DNA from: Candidatus Sabulitectum sp.
Lineage (GTDB): Bacteria > Fermentibacterota > Fermentibacteria > Fermentibacterales > JCC-6
Direction of reading: 5' to 3'
NCBI GenBank assembly: GCA_023145375.1
Contig: JAGLDY010000012.1
Span: 171,861-235,860, forward strand
Length of the DNA stretch: 64,000 bases
A program made the translations under genes and the position numbers. Position 1 is the first letter of the stretch, and each line of letters opens with the position of its first letter. The notes under the pieces were generated by a model. That model made no database searches. It saw only the letters and a program-made list of their open reading frames with translations, and was not told the DNA's origin. Shown piece after piece: positions 17,774 to 26,034 of the stretch.

Positions 17774-18691
17774 ATGAAAGCAGGAGTGGCCGGAGTTGGT
17801 CATCTTGGCTATCACCATGCCAGAATAATGAAATCTCTCGTGGATGAGGTAATGATCCATGACACGGATCCGATCCGTTTGCAGATGGTCTCCAAGGAAC
17901 TGGGCATCCGTGCTGCAGCATCCCTCGAGGAAATGATCGACTGGGCCGATGCCCTTGATGTTTCGTGCACTACTTCAGCTCACTATGACGTGGTCATGGC
18001 GGCTCTGCGGAAGAAAGTACCGGTGCTGGTTGAAAAGCCCATAGCTGCAACTGTTTCCCAGGGAAAGGAAATGGTGGAACTGGCCGGGGAGAACGATCTG
18101 GTTCTGGCAGTGGGACATATTGAGAGATTTAACCCGGCAATGGTGGCGGCCAGCGATGCAATCGAAAGACCTATCTTCATGGAAGGTCACAGGTTGGCTG
18201 GTTTCAGCCTGCGCTGCACTGATGTATCTGTTGTCATGGACCTCATGATCCATGATATAGATCTGGTGCTGTGGAAGGCAGGGGCTCCAGTTGCTGAGAT
18301 ACATGCATCAGGAGTACCGGTACTCACGGAAACTGTTGACATATGTAATGCCAGGATACTCTTTGAGAATGGTGCGGTTGCTAATCTCACCGCAAGCAGA
18401 ATATCTGCTGAGCCTAAAAGAAAACTTCGCTTCTTCCAAAAACACGGTTATGTCTCTGTAGACTTTGGAGAAAAAAAGGTCACAGCATTGAAGCTTCATG
18501 AGGGAAGCATTGTTCCGGTGCCAATGAATGTTTTTGAATCTGATGCTCTCACTGCGGAAATAGACAGTTTCTTAAGTGCGATCAACCACAAGACACCACC
18601 TGCAGTATCTGGATTTGAAGGACTTAAGGCACTTGCTGCTGCCTCAACTATCCTGGAAAAATCTGAGAAGAGCCTTCTCGCTCTCCCATGA
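17774..18691 (+). CDS. Gfo/Idh/MocA oxidoreductase, possibly GnnA-like
   Basis: NAD(P)-dependent sugar dehydrogenase of the Gfo/Idh/MocA family. The Rossmann motif is GVAGVGHLGYHHARI (residues 4-18), the catalytic EKPIAAT motif is at about 93-99, and the C-terminal half holds GHIERFNPA and LMIHDIDLVLW. AAGGAG precedes the ATG by 7 bp and the 3' end overlaps lpxB as ATGA. Members beside lpx genes include GnnA, the UDP-GlcNAc 3-dehydrogenase that with GnnB yields 2,3-diamino lipid A. A role in lipid A sugar modification is therefore plausible, though no GnnB is in the window. Confidence 0.82.
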   Translation: MKAGVAGVGHLGYHHARIMKSLVDEVMIHDTDPIRLQMVSKELGIRAAASLEEMIDWADALDVSCTTSAHYDVVMAALRKKVPVLVEKPIAATVSQGKEMVELAGENDLVLAVGHIERFNPAMVAASDAIERPIFMEGHRLAGFSLRCTDVSVVMDLMIHDIDLVLWKAGAPVAEIHASGVPVLTETVDICNARILFENGAVANLTASRISAEPKRKLRFFQKHGYVSVDFGEKKVTALKLHEGSIVPVPMNVFESDALTAEIDSFLSAINHKTPPAVSGFEGLKALAAASTILEKSEKSLLALP

Positions 18692-19791
18692 AGCTGCTGA
18701 TATCCGCTGGAGAAGCTTCAGGAGACCAGAGGGCAGCGGAGGTTCTCAGCGCCCTGAAAAGAAATTCTTCCGATAATGTTGAAGCCTTCGGTCTGGGAGG
18801 GATACGACTCGCAGCTGAAGGAATGAAGCTCACCCATAACCTCAGCAGTTATGCTGTGATGGGTTTCGGAGAGATACTCAGATCACTGGGAAGATTCCTT
18901 CGATTGGAAAAAGATCTAAAAGATTTGTGTGCCGGAGAAAGACCTGACTGTATCCTTCTTGTGGATTTTCCCGGATTTAATATGCGTCTTGGCAGATGGG
19001 CAAAAAAAGAAGGAATCCCCGTGGTCCATTACGTTGCTCCGCAGATGTGGGCGTGGGGCCGGTGGCGAGTTCGCAAACTTAAGAAAAGCACGGATATTCT
19101 GCTTACTCTCTTTTCTTTTGAAGAGCATTTCTTCAACGAGAGAGGAGTGAGAACAGTTTTTACAGGCCATCCGTTAATAAAGCAGATACCACTGCAAACA
19201 AATAACGGAAAAGCTCTTGGCCTTCTTCCTGGAAGCAGAGAACAGGAAGTGGAAAAACTTCTCCCTGCAATGCTCCAGGCTTTCACTCTATTGAGAAAAA
19301 TGGGGCTGGTTGACAAAGCTCTTCTGGCTGTTTCCGACCACCTTGATAAAAGCGTTTACATGGAAGCAGAAAATACTGAAGGAGTTATTCTTCTAGAAGG
19401 GACAGGGCAGGTTCTGTCCCGCTCCAGAGCTGCTCTTGTATGCTCGGGAACCGCTACTCTGGAGACGGCTCTTTACGGTGTCCCTTTCGTTGTCTGCTAC
19501 AAGACCAGTTCTATTACTTACGCACTTGCAAGATTCCTTGTAAAGGGTGTTAAGAATATCGGGCTGGCGAATATCATTGCCGAGGATGATGTCGCACCAG
19601 AACTGATCCAGAATAATGTAACTCCCGCAAACATGGTAAAATACACTGAGTCTCTCTTCTCCAGCAGCAGAGCCTGGGAAAAAGCTGTCCAGAGGCTCTC
19701 CAAAGTAAGAAGCTCACTGGGAAACGGAGACCCTGCAGAGAATGCCGCCAGGGAGATAATTGCTTTTATGGAGCGTATTGATGAAAGCTGA
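18688..19791 (+). CDS. lpxB: Lipid-A-disaccharide synthase
   Basis: GT19 enzyme joining UDP-2,3-diacylglucosamine and lipid X. Characteristic blocks are ISAGEASGDQRAAEV at the N-terminus, GFGEILRSLGRFL, LVDFPGFNMRL, VAPQMWAWGRWRVRKL, the GHPL motif, LLPGSREQEVEKLLP and the late CSGTATLETAL. 367 residues, normal length. The ATG overlaps the Gfo/Idh gene and its 3' end overlaps the acyltransferase-WaaA gene by 11 bp. Confidence 0.97.
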   Translation: MKLLISAGEASGDQRAAEVLSALKRNSSDNVEAFGLGGIRLAAEGMKLTHNLSSYAVMGFGEILRSLGRFLRLEKDLKDLCAGERPDCILLVDFPGFNMRLGRWAKKEGIPVVHYVAPQMWAWGRWRVRKLKKSTDILLTLFSFEEHFFNERGVRTVFTGHPLIKQIPLQTNNGKALGLLPGSREQEVEKLLPAMLQAFTLLRKMGLVDKALLAVSDHLDKSVYMEAENTEGVILLEGTGQVLSRSRAALVCSGTATLETALYGVPFVVCYKTSSITYALARFLVKGVKNIGLANIIAEDDVAPELIQNNVTPANMVKYTESLFSSSRAWEKAVQRLSKVRSSLGNGDPAENAAREIIAFMERIDES

Positions 19792-21580
19792 GACAGCCGG
19801 AACTGCAGGCAGGATCATCCTTAATCTCCTTGGCAGAACATGGAGAGTATCCAGATACCGTCCATCCACAGGGATATGGTCTAAAACGGCTCTTTATGCT
19901 CTCTGGCACAATGCTCAGCTGCCTCTTATCTATACCCACAGAAAAATGAATATACGGTTACTCATAAGCCGGAGCAGCGATGGGGAACTTGTTTCTGAAA
20001 TGTGTGAAAGAATGGGGTTTCAAACAGTAAGAGGGTCTTCCAGCAAAGGAGGCACGTCTGCTGCCCGGGAGCTGGTAAATCTTCTTGCAGGTGGCAGCTC
20101 TGTTGCCATCACCCCAGACGGTCCCAGGGGACCGGCAAACATGGTCAAAAAGGGTATATCTCTTATTCCCAGACGGGCGAATATCCCTGTTATTCCCTAC
20201 GGGGTCTCTGCTTTTCCCACGATCAGGTTGAAAAGCTGGGACAGGTTCATGATACCCCTTCCATTCGCCAGGCTCGTGATCAGCGAGGGGAAACCTGTGA
20301 TGCCCCGGCATTGCAACAGAGAAACACTCACTGCCGCCATTAAAGCTGAATCCAGTCGAGCTGCCCTTGGAGCCAGCCCCATGGCTTCTCTGATGATCTC
20401 AGTTATCAAAGCCACAGCACGGATCCTTACTCCGCTTACTGAGCTGGTACTTCTCTTCCGGTCAAAAGCAGAACGGAAAGAGAGAAAAGGTTTTGTACCT
20501 GTAAGCTCAACCAGGCCGGTCTGGCTCCATGGGTCCAGCCTTGGTGAACTTAAGGGGTTGCTTCCCATAATAGAGAGCATCAGAGCAGGTGGCTCCCATG
20601 TGTTCGTAACATGTTCAACTGTTGCTGCCAGAGAGTTCATTACAGTCGAGGATCTAAATGGAGCATTTCAACCACTGGACACGCCGGGAGCGGTAAGCAG
20701 ATTCCTGGACCGGCTGCAACCATCAGCACTTATCCTTACTGAAACTGAGTTCTGGCCGGTTCTTCTTCATGAAACCGTTTCCAGAGGTATAACTGCAGGC
20801 ATGGTAAATGCCAGACTCTCCAGAAAAAGTGTCCGGGGATACGGGCTTATAAAACCTCTCTTCAGCAAAACCCTTTCATGCTTCAGAGGTATTCTCACCA
20901 GATCTCAGGAAGACACAGACAGATTTCGTGAACTGAATGTAAAGACTGAACCTGCCGGTGATGGAAAAACCGCCGTAAAGCCGGTAAAGCCTGATCCAGC
21001 CTGGAAAGCAAAAATAGCAGCTGGAACCGGTGGAATCCTTGTGGCGGGATCCACGAGAAAGGGCGAGGAGGCGACAATACTGGAGATAGCCGGAAGGACC
21101 GGGTTAACTCCGGTTCTTGTCCCCAGACATGAGAATCGCATTGGTGAAGTCGTTCAAACGGCAATAAATGCTGGATTCAAGCCTGACCTCTGGACAGATG
21201 ATCCCATTGGTTCTTCCTGTCTAATAGTGAATGTCAAAGGAGTTCTGGCATCACTTTACGGCCTTGCAGATATTGCATTCGTAGGAGGAACTCTAGTTCC
21301 CCTGGGCGGTCACAATATCCTGGAACCGCTTGCTCACGGAATACCTGTGATAGTAGGTCCCCATTATCATCATTTTACCGATGTTGTAAAACAGGCTGCC
21401 CAGCATGATATTTGCAGAGTGTTTGCGGATTCGGAAGAGGGAACCGGGGCTGTAGAGTACCTGCTTTCGCAGGAAAGAGAGCTCCATCCGGAATCAACTG
21501 TCCTGCAGATGGGCAGAGATGCTTTTCTCTCAAAGCTTAAAACACTCTTACAAAAAATGGAAATCAATAATGAGATTTGA
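19781..21580 (+). CDS. waaA: Fusion: DUF374 acyltransferase-like domain + Kdo transferase (WaaA)
   Basis: Two-domain protein of 599 residues. Residues ~1-210 form a DUF374-type lysophospholipid-acyltransferase-like domain: ALWHNAQLPL, GFQTVRGSSSKGG and AITPDGPRGPA. Residues ~235-595 are a GT30 Kdo transferase: WLHGSSLGELKGLLP, CSTVAAREF, LTETEFWPVLL, GMVNARLSRKS, VAGSTRKGEE, VPRHENR, FVGGTLVPLGGHNILEPLAHG. Typical WaaA has a membrane segment before the first motif; here the acyltransferase-like domain and the helix near 205-225 replace it. ATG 19781 has GGAG 7 bp upstream. The reading frame is continuous. Confidence 0.9.
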   Translation: MKAETAGTAGRIILNLLGRTWRVSRYRPSTGIWSKTALYALWHNAQLPLIYTHRKMNIRLLISRSSDGELVSEMCERMGFQTVRGSSSKGGTSAARELVNLLAGGSSVAITPDGPRGPANMVKKGISLIPRRANIPVIPYGVSAFPTIRLKSWDRFMIPLPFARLVISEGKPVMPRHCNRETLTAAIKAESSRAALGASPMASLMISVIKATARILTPLTELVLLFRSKAERKERKGFVPVSSTRPVWLHGSSLGELKGLLPIIESIRAGGSHVFVTCSTVAAREFITVEDLNGAFQPLDTPGAVSRFLDRLQPSALILTETEFWPVLLHETVSRGITAGMVNARLSRKSVRGYGLIKPLFSKTLSCFRGILTRSQEDTDRFRELNVKTEPAGDGKTAVKPVKPDPAWKAKIAAGTGGILVAGSTRKGEEATILEIAGRTGLTPVLVPRHENRIGEVVQTAINAGFKPDLWTDDPIGSSCLIVNVKGVLASLYGLADIAFVGGTLVPLGGHNILEPLAHGIPVIVGPHYHHFTDVVKQAAQHDICRVFADSEEGTGAVEYLLSQERELHPESTVLQMGRDAFLSKLKTLLQKMEINNEI

Positions 21581-22649
21581 TGAGATACACAGAAGACTTT
21601 CCACCAGAGAGGGATACTGGCTCTGGGTCAACTGGCTTCTGCAACCTGCCGTATTCCTCTATTTTCTCGGCGCTGCAACTCACAGAATGCTCTACAGAAG
21701 GGGTTTTCTTCGAAAACGATCATTTAGCACTGTGGTTGTAAGCATCGGCAACATTGAGGTTGGTGGAGTAGGCAAAACTCCTGTGACAATTAGAATTGCT
21801 AAAAAACTGGCAGGTATGGGTGTAAGAACCTCCGTCGTGTGCAGAAACCTGTACGCAGACAAAGGCCCCCCGGTTGCTGTGCGACCAGGAAGCAGATCCG
21901 GAGGGCTGCCCCTGAGTGACGAGGCTATCCTCATGGGAAGGATCCTTGGCAACTCCTGCTCCGTCTACACCGGCCGTGATAAAACAGCAGCGGTAGAGAG
22001 AGCCGTCAGGGAAATGAAGCCGGAGGTTGTCATAGTGGATGACGGCTTCCAGCACCACAAGCTGAGGCGGGACATAGACGTTGTAGTTCTTAATGCTGAC
22101 CATCCTTTCGGTCAGGGAGGTATTCTTCCAGCAGGTACACTAAGAGAGTCTTCAAGAGCCCTCTCCAACGCCGACTATCTCTGGATAAACGGAGTGACAT
22201 CGACTACACAGCTTTCCCTGGCAAGACGACTGATATCTGCAAGGAACTGGAAATCACCTTTCATTTCAAGCAGTGTTGTTCCCGGCAAACCCCTCAGGCA
22301 CGATGGAACCCCGGACAGGACAGGCAGGGTTATTGCTTTCTGCGGGATCGGCAAGCCCCAGGGTTTCAAGCACACCCTTGAAATGACAGGATTTGAAATT
22401 GACAGATTCCATATTTACCCTGATCACTGGCGCTACACGGAAAATGATATTCAACACCTCCAGAAAAGCCTCCGGAAATCCGGTGCAGATTATCTCATAA
22501 CCACAGAGAAAGATGCAGCCAGGATGGGAGCAGGTCTTGTAAATACCATGAATTTGAGAGTTCTTCCCATCAGGTTATCTGTAACAGAACGCTCCGCTGA
22601 GGAAGAGCTGCTGGGAAGTATCCTGGAATTAGTAAGAGGAGAACAATGA
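21570..22649 (+). CDS. lpxK: Tetraacyldisaccharide 4'-kinase
   Basis: Membrane-associated P-loop kinase phosphorylating the 4' position of the lipid A precursor. An N-terminal hydrophobic stretch (WVNWLLQPAVFLYFLGA) is followed by SIGNIEVGGVGKTPVT (Walker A), the VVCRNLY segment, DEAILMGR, VDDGFQHHKL (the family DDGxQH motif) and HPFGQGGILPAG. 359 residues from ATG 21570, overlapping the waaA fusion by 11 bp. With lpxB and waaA it shows that the organism makes Kdo-lipid A. Confidence 0.95.
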   Translation: MRFDEIHRRLSTREGYWLWVNWLLQPAVFLYFLGAATHRMLYRRGFLRKRSFSTVVVSIGNIEVGGVGKTPVTIRIAKKLAGMGVRTSVVCRNLYADKGPPVAVRPGSRSGGLPLSDEAILMGRILGNSCSVYTGRDKTAAVERAVREMKPEVVIVDDGFQHHKLRRDIDVVVLNADHPFGQGGILPAGTLRESSRALSNADYLWINGVTSTTQLSLARRLISARNWKSPFISSSVVPGKPLRHDGTPDRTGRVIAFCGIGKPQGFKHTLEMTGFEIDRFHIYPDHWRYTENDIQHLQKSLRKSGADYLITTEKDAARMGAGLVNTMNLRVLPIRLSVTERSAEEELLGSILELVRGEQ

Positions 22650-24232
22650 CAAAAAGAACTGATATCCTGATCATTGGCGGGGGAATGGCGGGACTGACTT
22701 GTGCCCTTGAGATCCCGGAAGAGTATGAAGTTACCATTCTCAGCAAGATAGGGCTTCCAACTGGAAGTACCTATCTCGCCCAGGGCGGACTGGCTGCAGT
22801 AACCTCCCGGGAAGACAGTTTTGAGCAACATCTCAGGGACACCCAGAAAGCCGGCGCCGGGATGGTGGATGAGACAGTCGCCAGGGAGATCATCACCATG
22901 GGGCCTGATCTTGTGAACACCCTTTCCAGCTGGGGTATCAGGCTTGAAGGTGCAAACGGCGACGGTGGCGGTATGGAAGGTGGTCACTCTTTCAGAAGAG
23001 TGCTTCATTACTTTGATCAGACTGGCAGATTCATCTCAGAGCATCTGGCTGACGAATGCAGAAAACGGAACAACATCACAATTATTGAAGGTGCTTTTGC
23101 TATTAACCTGATCACAGCTTCCAGAGAGGCTCTTTCTCTGCTTCAGAAGGGCTGCGACAGATGCCTCGGTGCTTATGTGCTTATCAAGGAAGATGTTGTT
23201 ACATTTCTTGCCAGAGAAACCGTTCTGGCAACCGGAGGCGCTGGAAAAACCTACCGATACACATCCAATCAGGACTCTTCCACTGGAGATGGTATTGCCA
23301 TGGCGTTCAGAGCAGGTCTTCCTGTTAGAAACATGGAGTTCTACCAGTTCCATCCCACATGTCTGTTTCACCCGGATAAGAGGAACTTCCTGATAACTGA
23401 AGCTCTTCGGGGCGAAGGAGCCAGGCTGATAAACAAAGACGGCAAGAGGTTCATGGAATATTATGACCCTGAGCAGATGGAGCTTGCTCCCAGAGACATT
23501 GTTGCAAGAGCCATCGACAGCGAGATGAAAAACTATGGAACTGATCACATGCTTCTTGACGCAACGCATCTTTCAAAGACCTTCCTTGAGGAACATTTTC
23601 CTGAAGTAACGTCAGGAGTGGCCTCCGTTGGGATAGAACCATGGAAAGACCCCATCCCCATTGTTCCTGCAGCACATTACTGCGTGGGTGGCGTGGTGGC
23701 CGCAACAGACGGTGCCACCGAAATGACAGGTCTCAGGGTAATAGGTGAAGCTGCATCCACCGGATTTCATGGAGCAAACCGCCTTGGCAGTAACAGTCTT
23801 CTTGAAGCAGGCGTCATGGGTATGCTGTGCGCAAGATCACTGGGGAATGGTCCCGCGTCTCGGATAGAAGCTCTAGAGGTAAGGGGCTGGTCTTTCGGCA
23901 GAGCAGAACCTCTGGAGGAAAGCGTTCTTGTGGATCACTCATGGGCAAGCCTGAGGAGTGTGATGTGGGATTACGTTGGCATTGTTAAAACAGACAAGAG
24001 GCTCCGCAGAGCTTTAAGACTTCTTGATGTGCTTGCAGAAGAGGTTGAAGAAGACTACTGGACCCTTCTTCCCACTGTGGAACAGCTTGAGCTCAGGAAC
24101 CTTACCACTGTCGCAAGGGTAATTGTAAGAAGCGCCCTGAAGCGCAGGGAGAGCGTGGGGCTTCACTACCTTATGGATTGCCCGCACACTTCGCATATTA
24201 AGACGAATACAGTGCTGAAGATCAACATGTAA
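22646..24232 (+). CDS. nadB: L-aspartate oxidase
   Basis: FAD enzyme oxidising L-aspartate to iminoaspartate for NAD synthesis. N-terminal FAD motif IIGGGMAGLTCALE, the family block GSTYLAQGGLAAV, HSFRRVLHYFDQTGR, ATGGAGKTYRYTSN, the MEFYQFHPT active-site segment and the C-terminal FHGANRLGSNSLLE. 528 residues, normal. ATGA overlap with lpxK and AAGAGGAG upstream. nadA and nadC are not in the window. Succinate dehydrogenase flavoprotein is excluded by the aspartate-oxidase-type blocks. Confidence 0.95.
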   Translation: MTKRTDILIIGGGMAGLTCALEIPEEYEVTILSKIGLPTGSTYLAQGGLAAVTSREDSFEQHLRDTQKAGAGMVDETVAREIITMGPDLVNTLSSWGIRLEGANGDGGGMEGGHSFRRVLHYFDQTGRFISEHLADECRKRNNITIIEGAFAINLITASREALSLLQKGCDRCLGAYVLIKEDVVTFLARETVLATGGAGKTYRYTSNQDSSTGDGIAMAFRAGLPVRNMEFYQFHPTCLFHPDKRNFLITEALRGEGARLINKDGKRFMEYYDPEQMELAPRDIVARAIDSEMKNYGTDHMLLDATHLSKTFLEEHFPEVTSGVASVGIEPWKDPIPIVPAAHYCVGGVVAATDGATEMTGLRVIGEAASTGFHGANRLGSNSLLEAGVMGMLCARSLGNGPASRIEALEVRGWSFGRAEPLEESVLVDHSWASLRSVMWDYVGIVKTDKRLRRALRLLDVLAEEVEEDYWTLLPTVEQLELRNLTTVARVIVRSALKRRESVGLHYLMDCPHTSHIKTNTVLKINM

Positions 24233-24244
24233 CCCGGGGAGCGC

Positions 24245-24772
24245 ATGAAAAAGTATTTCCCACTGCTTCTTTTTCTTATCCTTGCTGCATGTTCCTCTGC
24301 TCCTGTCTACAGAGGAGACGGGGTTAACTGCAGAGGACCCATGCCCTCAACCGGCGGAACAGCAACTGCAGGAACACCTGCCACAGGCCCAGCTACTCCT
24401 TCAAATTCAGTTGAACACAGAATGCAGGGAGAAATAGATGGCTGGATGGGTACTCCCTACGTCTATGGCGGTGTTTCAAAAAGCGGAGTAGACTGCTCCG
24501 GCTTCACCCAGGCAGTGTTCCGTTCCGTCGGCATTGAGATACCGCGAAGAGCTTCAAGACAAGCTGCGGCTGCTGAAACAGTGAGCAGAAACAATCTCAG
24601 ATACGGTGATCTGGTCTTCTTCAACACTTCAGGGTCAGGCATATCCCACTGCGGTATCTATCTGGGCAACGGTGAATTCGTTCACGCATCAAGCAGCAGG
24701 GGAGTTGTGAGGTCCCTTCTAAGCCACCCCTACTACTCAAGCCGATATGTAAGCGGAGGTAGATTCCTTTGA
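24245..24772 (+). CDS. NlpC/P60 peptidoglycan hydrolase lipoprotein
   Basis: Secreted lipoprotein with lipobox LAAC (Cys16), a Pro/Thr/Gly-rich linker to about residue 60, then an NlpC/P60 cysteine peptidase domain that cuts peptide bonds in peptidoglycan stems. Catalytic residues: Cys in GVDCSGFTQAV, His in SHCGIYLGNGEFVHASS, with further conserved YGDLVFFN. 175 residues with no extra substrate-binding domain. GGGGAG precedes the ATG. Its stop overlaps the next gene's TTG start. Confidence 0.92.
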   Translation: MKKYFPLLLFLILAACSSAPVYRGDGVNCRGPMPSTGGTATAGTPATGPATPSNSVEHRMQGEIDGWMGTPYVYGGVSKSGVDCSGFTQAVFRSVGIEIPRRASRQAAAAETVSRNNLRYGDLVFFNTSGSGISHCGIYLGNGEFVHASSSRGVVRSLLSHPYYSSRYVSGGRFL

Positions 24773-25911
24773 GAGTGTTGGATATCAACAACCTCTATTC
24801 TCCAACAGGTGGCGGCATACGCATCTACCATCATGAAAGGCTGAAATGGTGTAAAACCAACGGTCACGAGAATCTTCTTATCTACCCCTCATCAAAGAAC
24901 ACTACTGTTTCTCTGAATGGTGGAACTGTAAAAGGTCTCAAATCACCAAAGCTTGCTGGAAGCGGCTACAACTTTTTTACCAGAAGAGAACCAATTAGAG
25001 AAGTTCTAAAAGAATTCAACCCGGACATCGTTGAATTCGGCAGTGGCATGGTTGTACCGGGAATGGTAAAAAAACAAACCAGCGGAATCCCTTCATTCGC
25101 ATACTTTCACTCCAACTGGCCAGAAACCCTCCCCATGAGTGTCCTCGGTCTCAATGCAAATGTAGTTTCCCGGCTGTTCAGCCTGCTGTCATTACCCCTG
25201 ATGCGTAAAGCTTACCAACCCCTGAATGCGGTAATAGGCGGAAGTGACTACTCGGTGCAGAAACTGAAAAAAGCAGGACTCACTAACATCCGCAAAGTTC
25301 CCCTGGGTACAAACCCTGACATCTTTCACCCGAATATGAGATCAGAAGCACTCAGAAGAACTCTTGGAATAGGGAAGAACGGAAAAATGATCCTCTACAT
25401 GGGCAGGCTCGCTCCTGAAAAGGGGATACACGTCCTTCTGGAAGCATGCAACACCCTCTTCACCCACAACAACCTGGTTCTGGTTATTGCAGGGGAAGGT
25501 CACTGGGATAAAAAGGTCAGGAGAACAGCAGCGGCAGATCCTGCAGGAATAAAACTCCTCCCAAAGGTCAACGGCAGGACTGAAGCAGCACAATTAATGG
25601 CCAGCGCTGACGCTTTCGTAGCAGCAGGACCACTGGAAACCTTTTCATTAACTACACTGGAAGCCCTGAGCTGCGGTACTCCTGTGGCCGCCTGCAGCCA
25701 GGCTGCCGCCTCTGAGTTGATCACAAAAGCAGGGGGCGATTCAACATACTCCCCCTGGAACTCAGGAGAAGCCCTTGCTAAAGCCATCCTGAAAGCAATG
25801 GAGGCTGACAAGGCCAAAAAGGAAGGGTTCAGAAATTTCGCAGAGAAGTACACATGGGATGCCTGCTTTACCAGGATGTTCCAAATCTACAAAGGGCACA
25901 GAAAACTGTAA
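24769..25911 (+). CDS. GT4-family glycosyltransferase
   Basis: Cytosolic GT-B glycosyltransferase, 380 residues. The N-terminal donor/acceptor half begins with LDINNLYSPTGGGIRIYHHE; the C-terminal half has LYMGRLAPEKGIHVLLEA, VIAGEGHWD and AAGPLETFSLTTLEALSCGTPV, the GT4 E-x7-E motif region. TTG start in a TTGA overlap with the NlpC gene. It closes the co-directional envelope run from ddl, suggesting LPS core or glycolipid assembly. Sugar specificity unknown. Confidence 0.85.
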   Translation: MRVLDINNLYSPTGGGIRIYHHERLKWCKTNGHENLLIYPSSKNTTVSLNGGTVKGLKSPKLAGSGYNFFTRREPIREVLKEFNPDIVEFGSGMVVPGMVKKQTSGIPSFAYFHSNWPETLPMSVLGLNANVVSRLFSLLSLPLMRKAYQPLNAVIGGSDYSVQKLKKAGLTNIRKVPLGTNPDIFHPNMRSEALRRTLGIGKNGKMILYMGRLAPEKGIHVLLEACNTLFTHNNLVLVIAGEGHWDKKVRRTAAADPAGIKLLPKVNGRTEAAQLMASADAFVAAGPLETFSLTTLEALSCGTPVAACSQAAASELITKAGGDSTYSPWNSGEALAKAILKAMEADKAKKEGFRNFAEKYTWDACFTRMFQIYKGHRKL

Positions 25912-25954
25912 AGCAGACAAACTCAACCGGTGTGTGTGTTTTGATTGTTACTAT

Positions 25955-26015
25955 TTGCACAAACGCATCGGAATGTCATATCATACCTGTGTACTCTGGA
26001 ATAGATGATTCCAGA
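25955..26015 (+). promoter_or_regulatory. Candidate promoter and leader hairpin before the binding-protein module
   Basis: TTGCAC (25955-25960) and TATCAT (25979-25984) are 18 bp apart. Downstream, TCTGGAAT (25995-26002) and ATTCCAGA (26008-26015) form a perfect 8-bp inverted repeat with a 5-nt loop, 19 bp before the ATG at 26035. It may be an operator or leader hairpin that sets expression of the whole module. Confidence 0.4.
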
Positions 26016-26034
26016 TTGATGCAAAGGACTGAAA

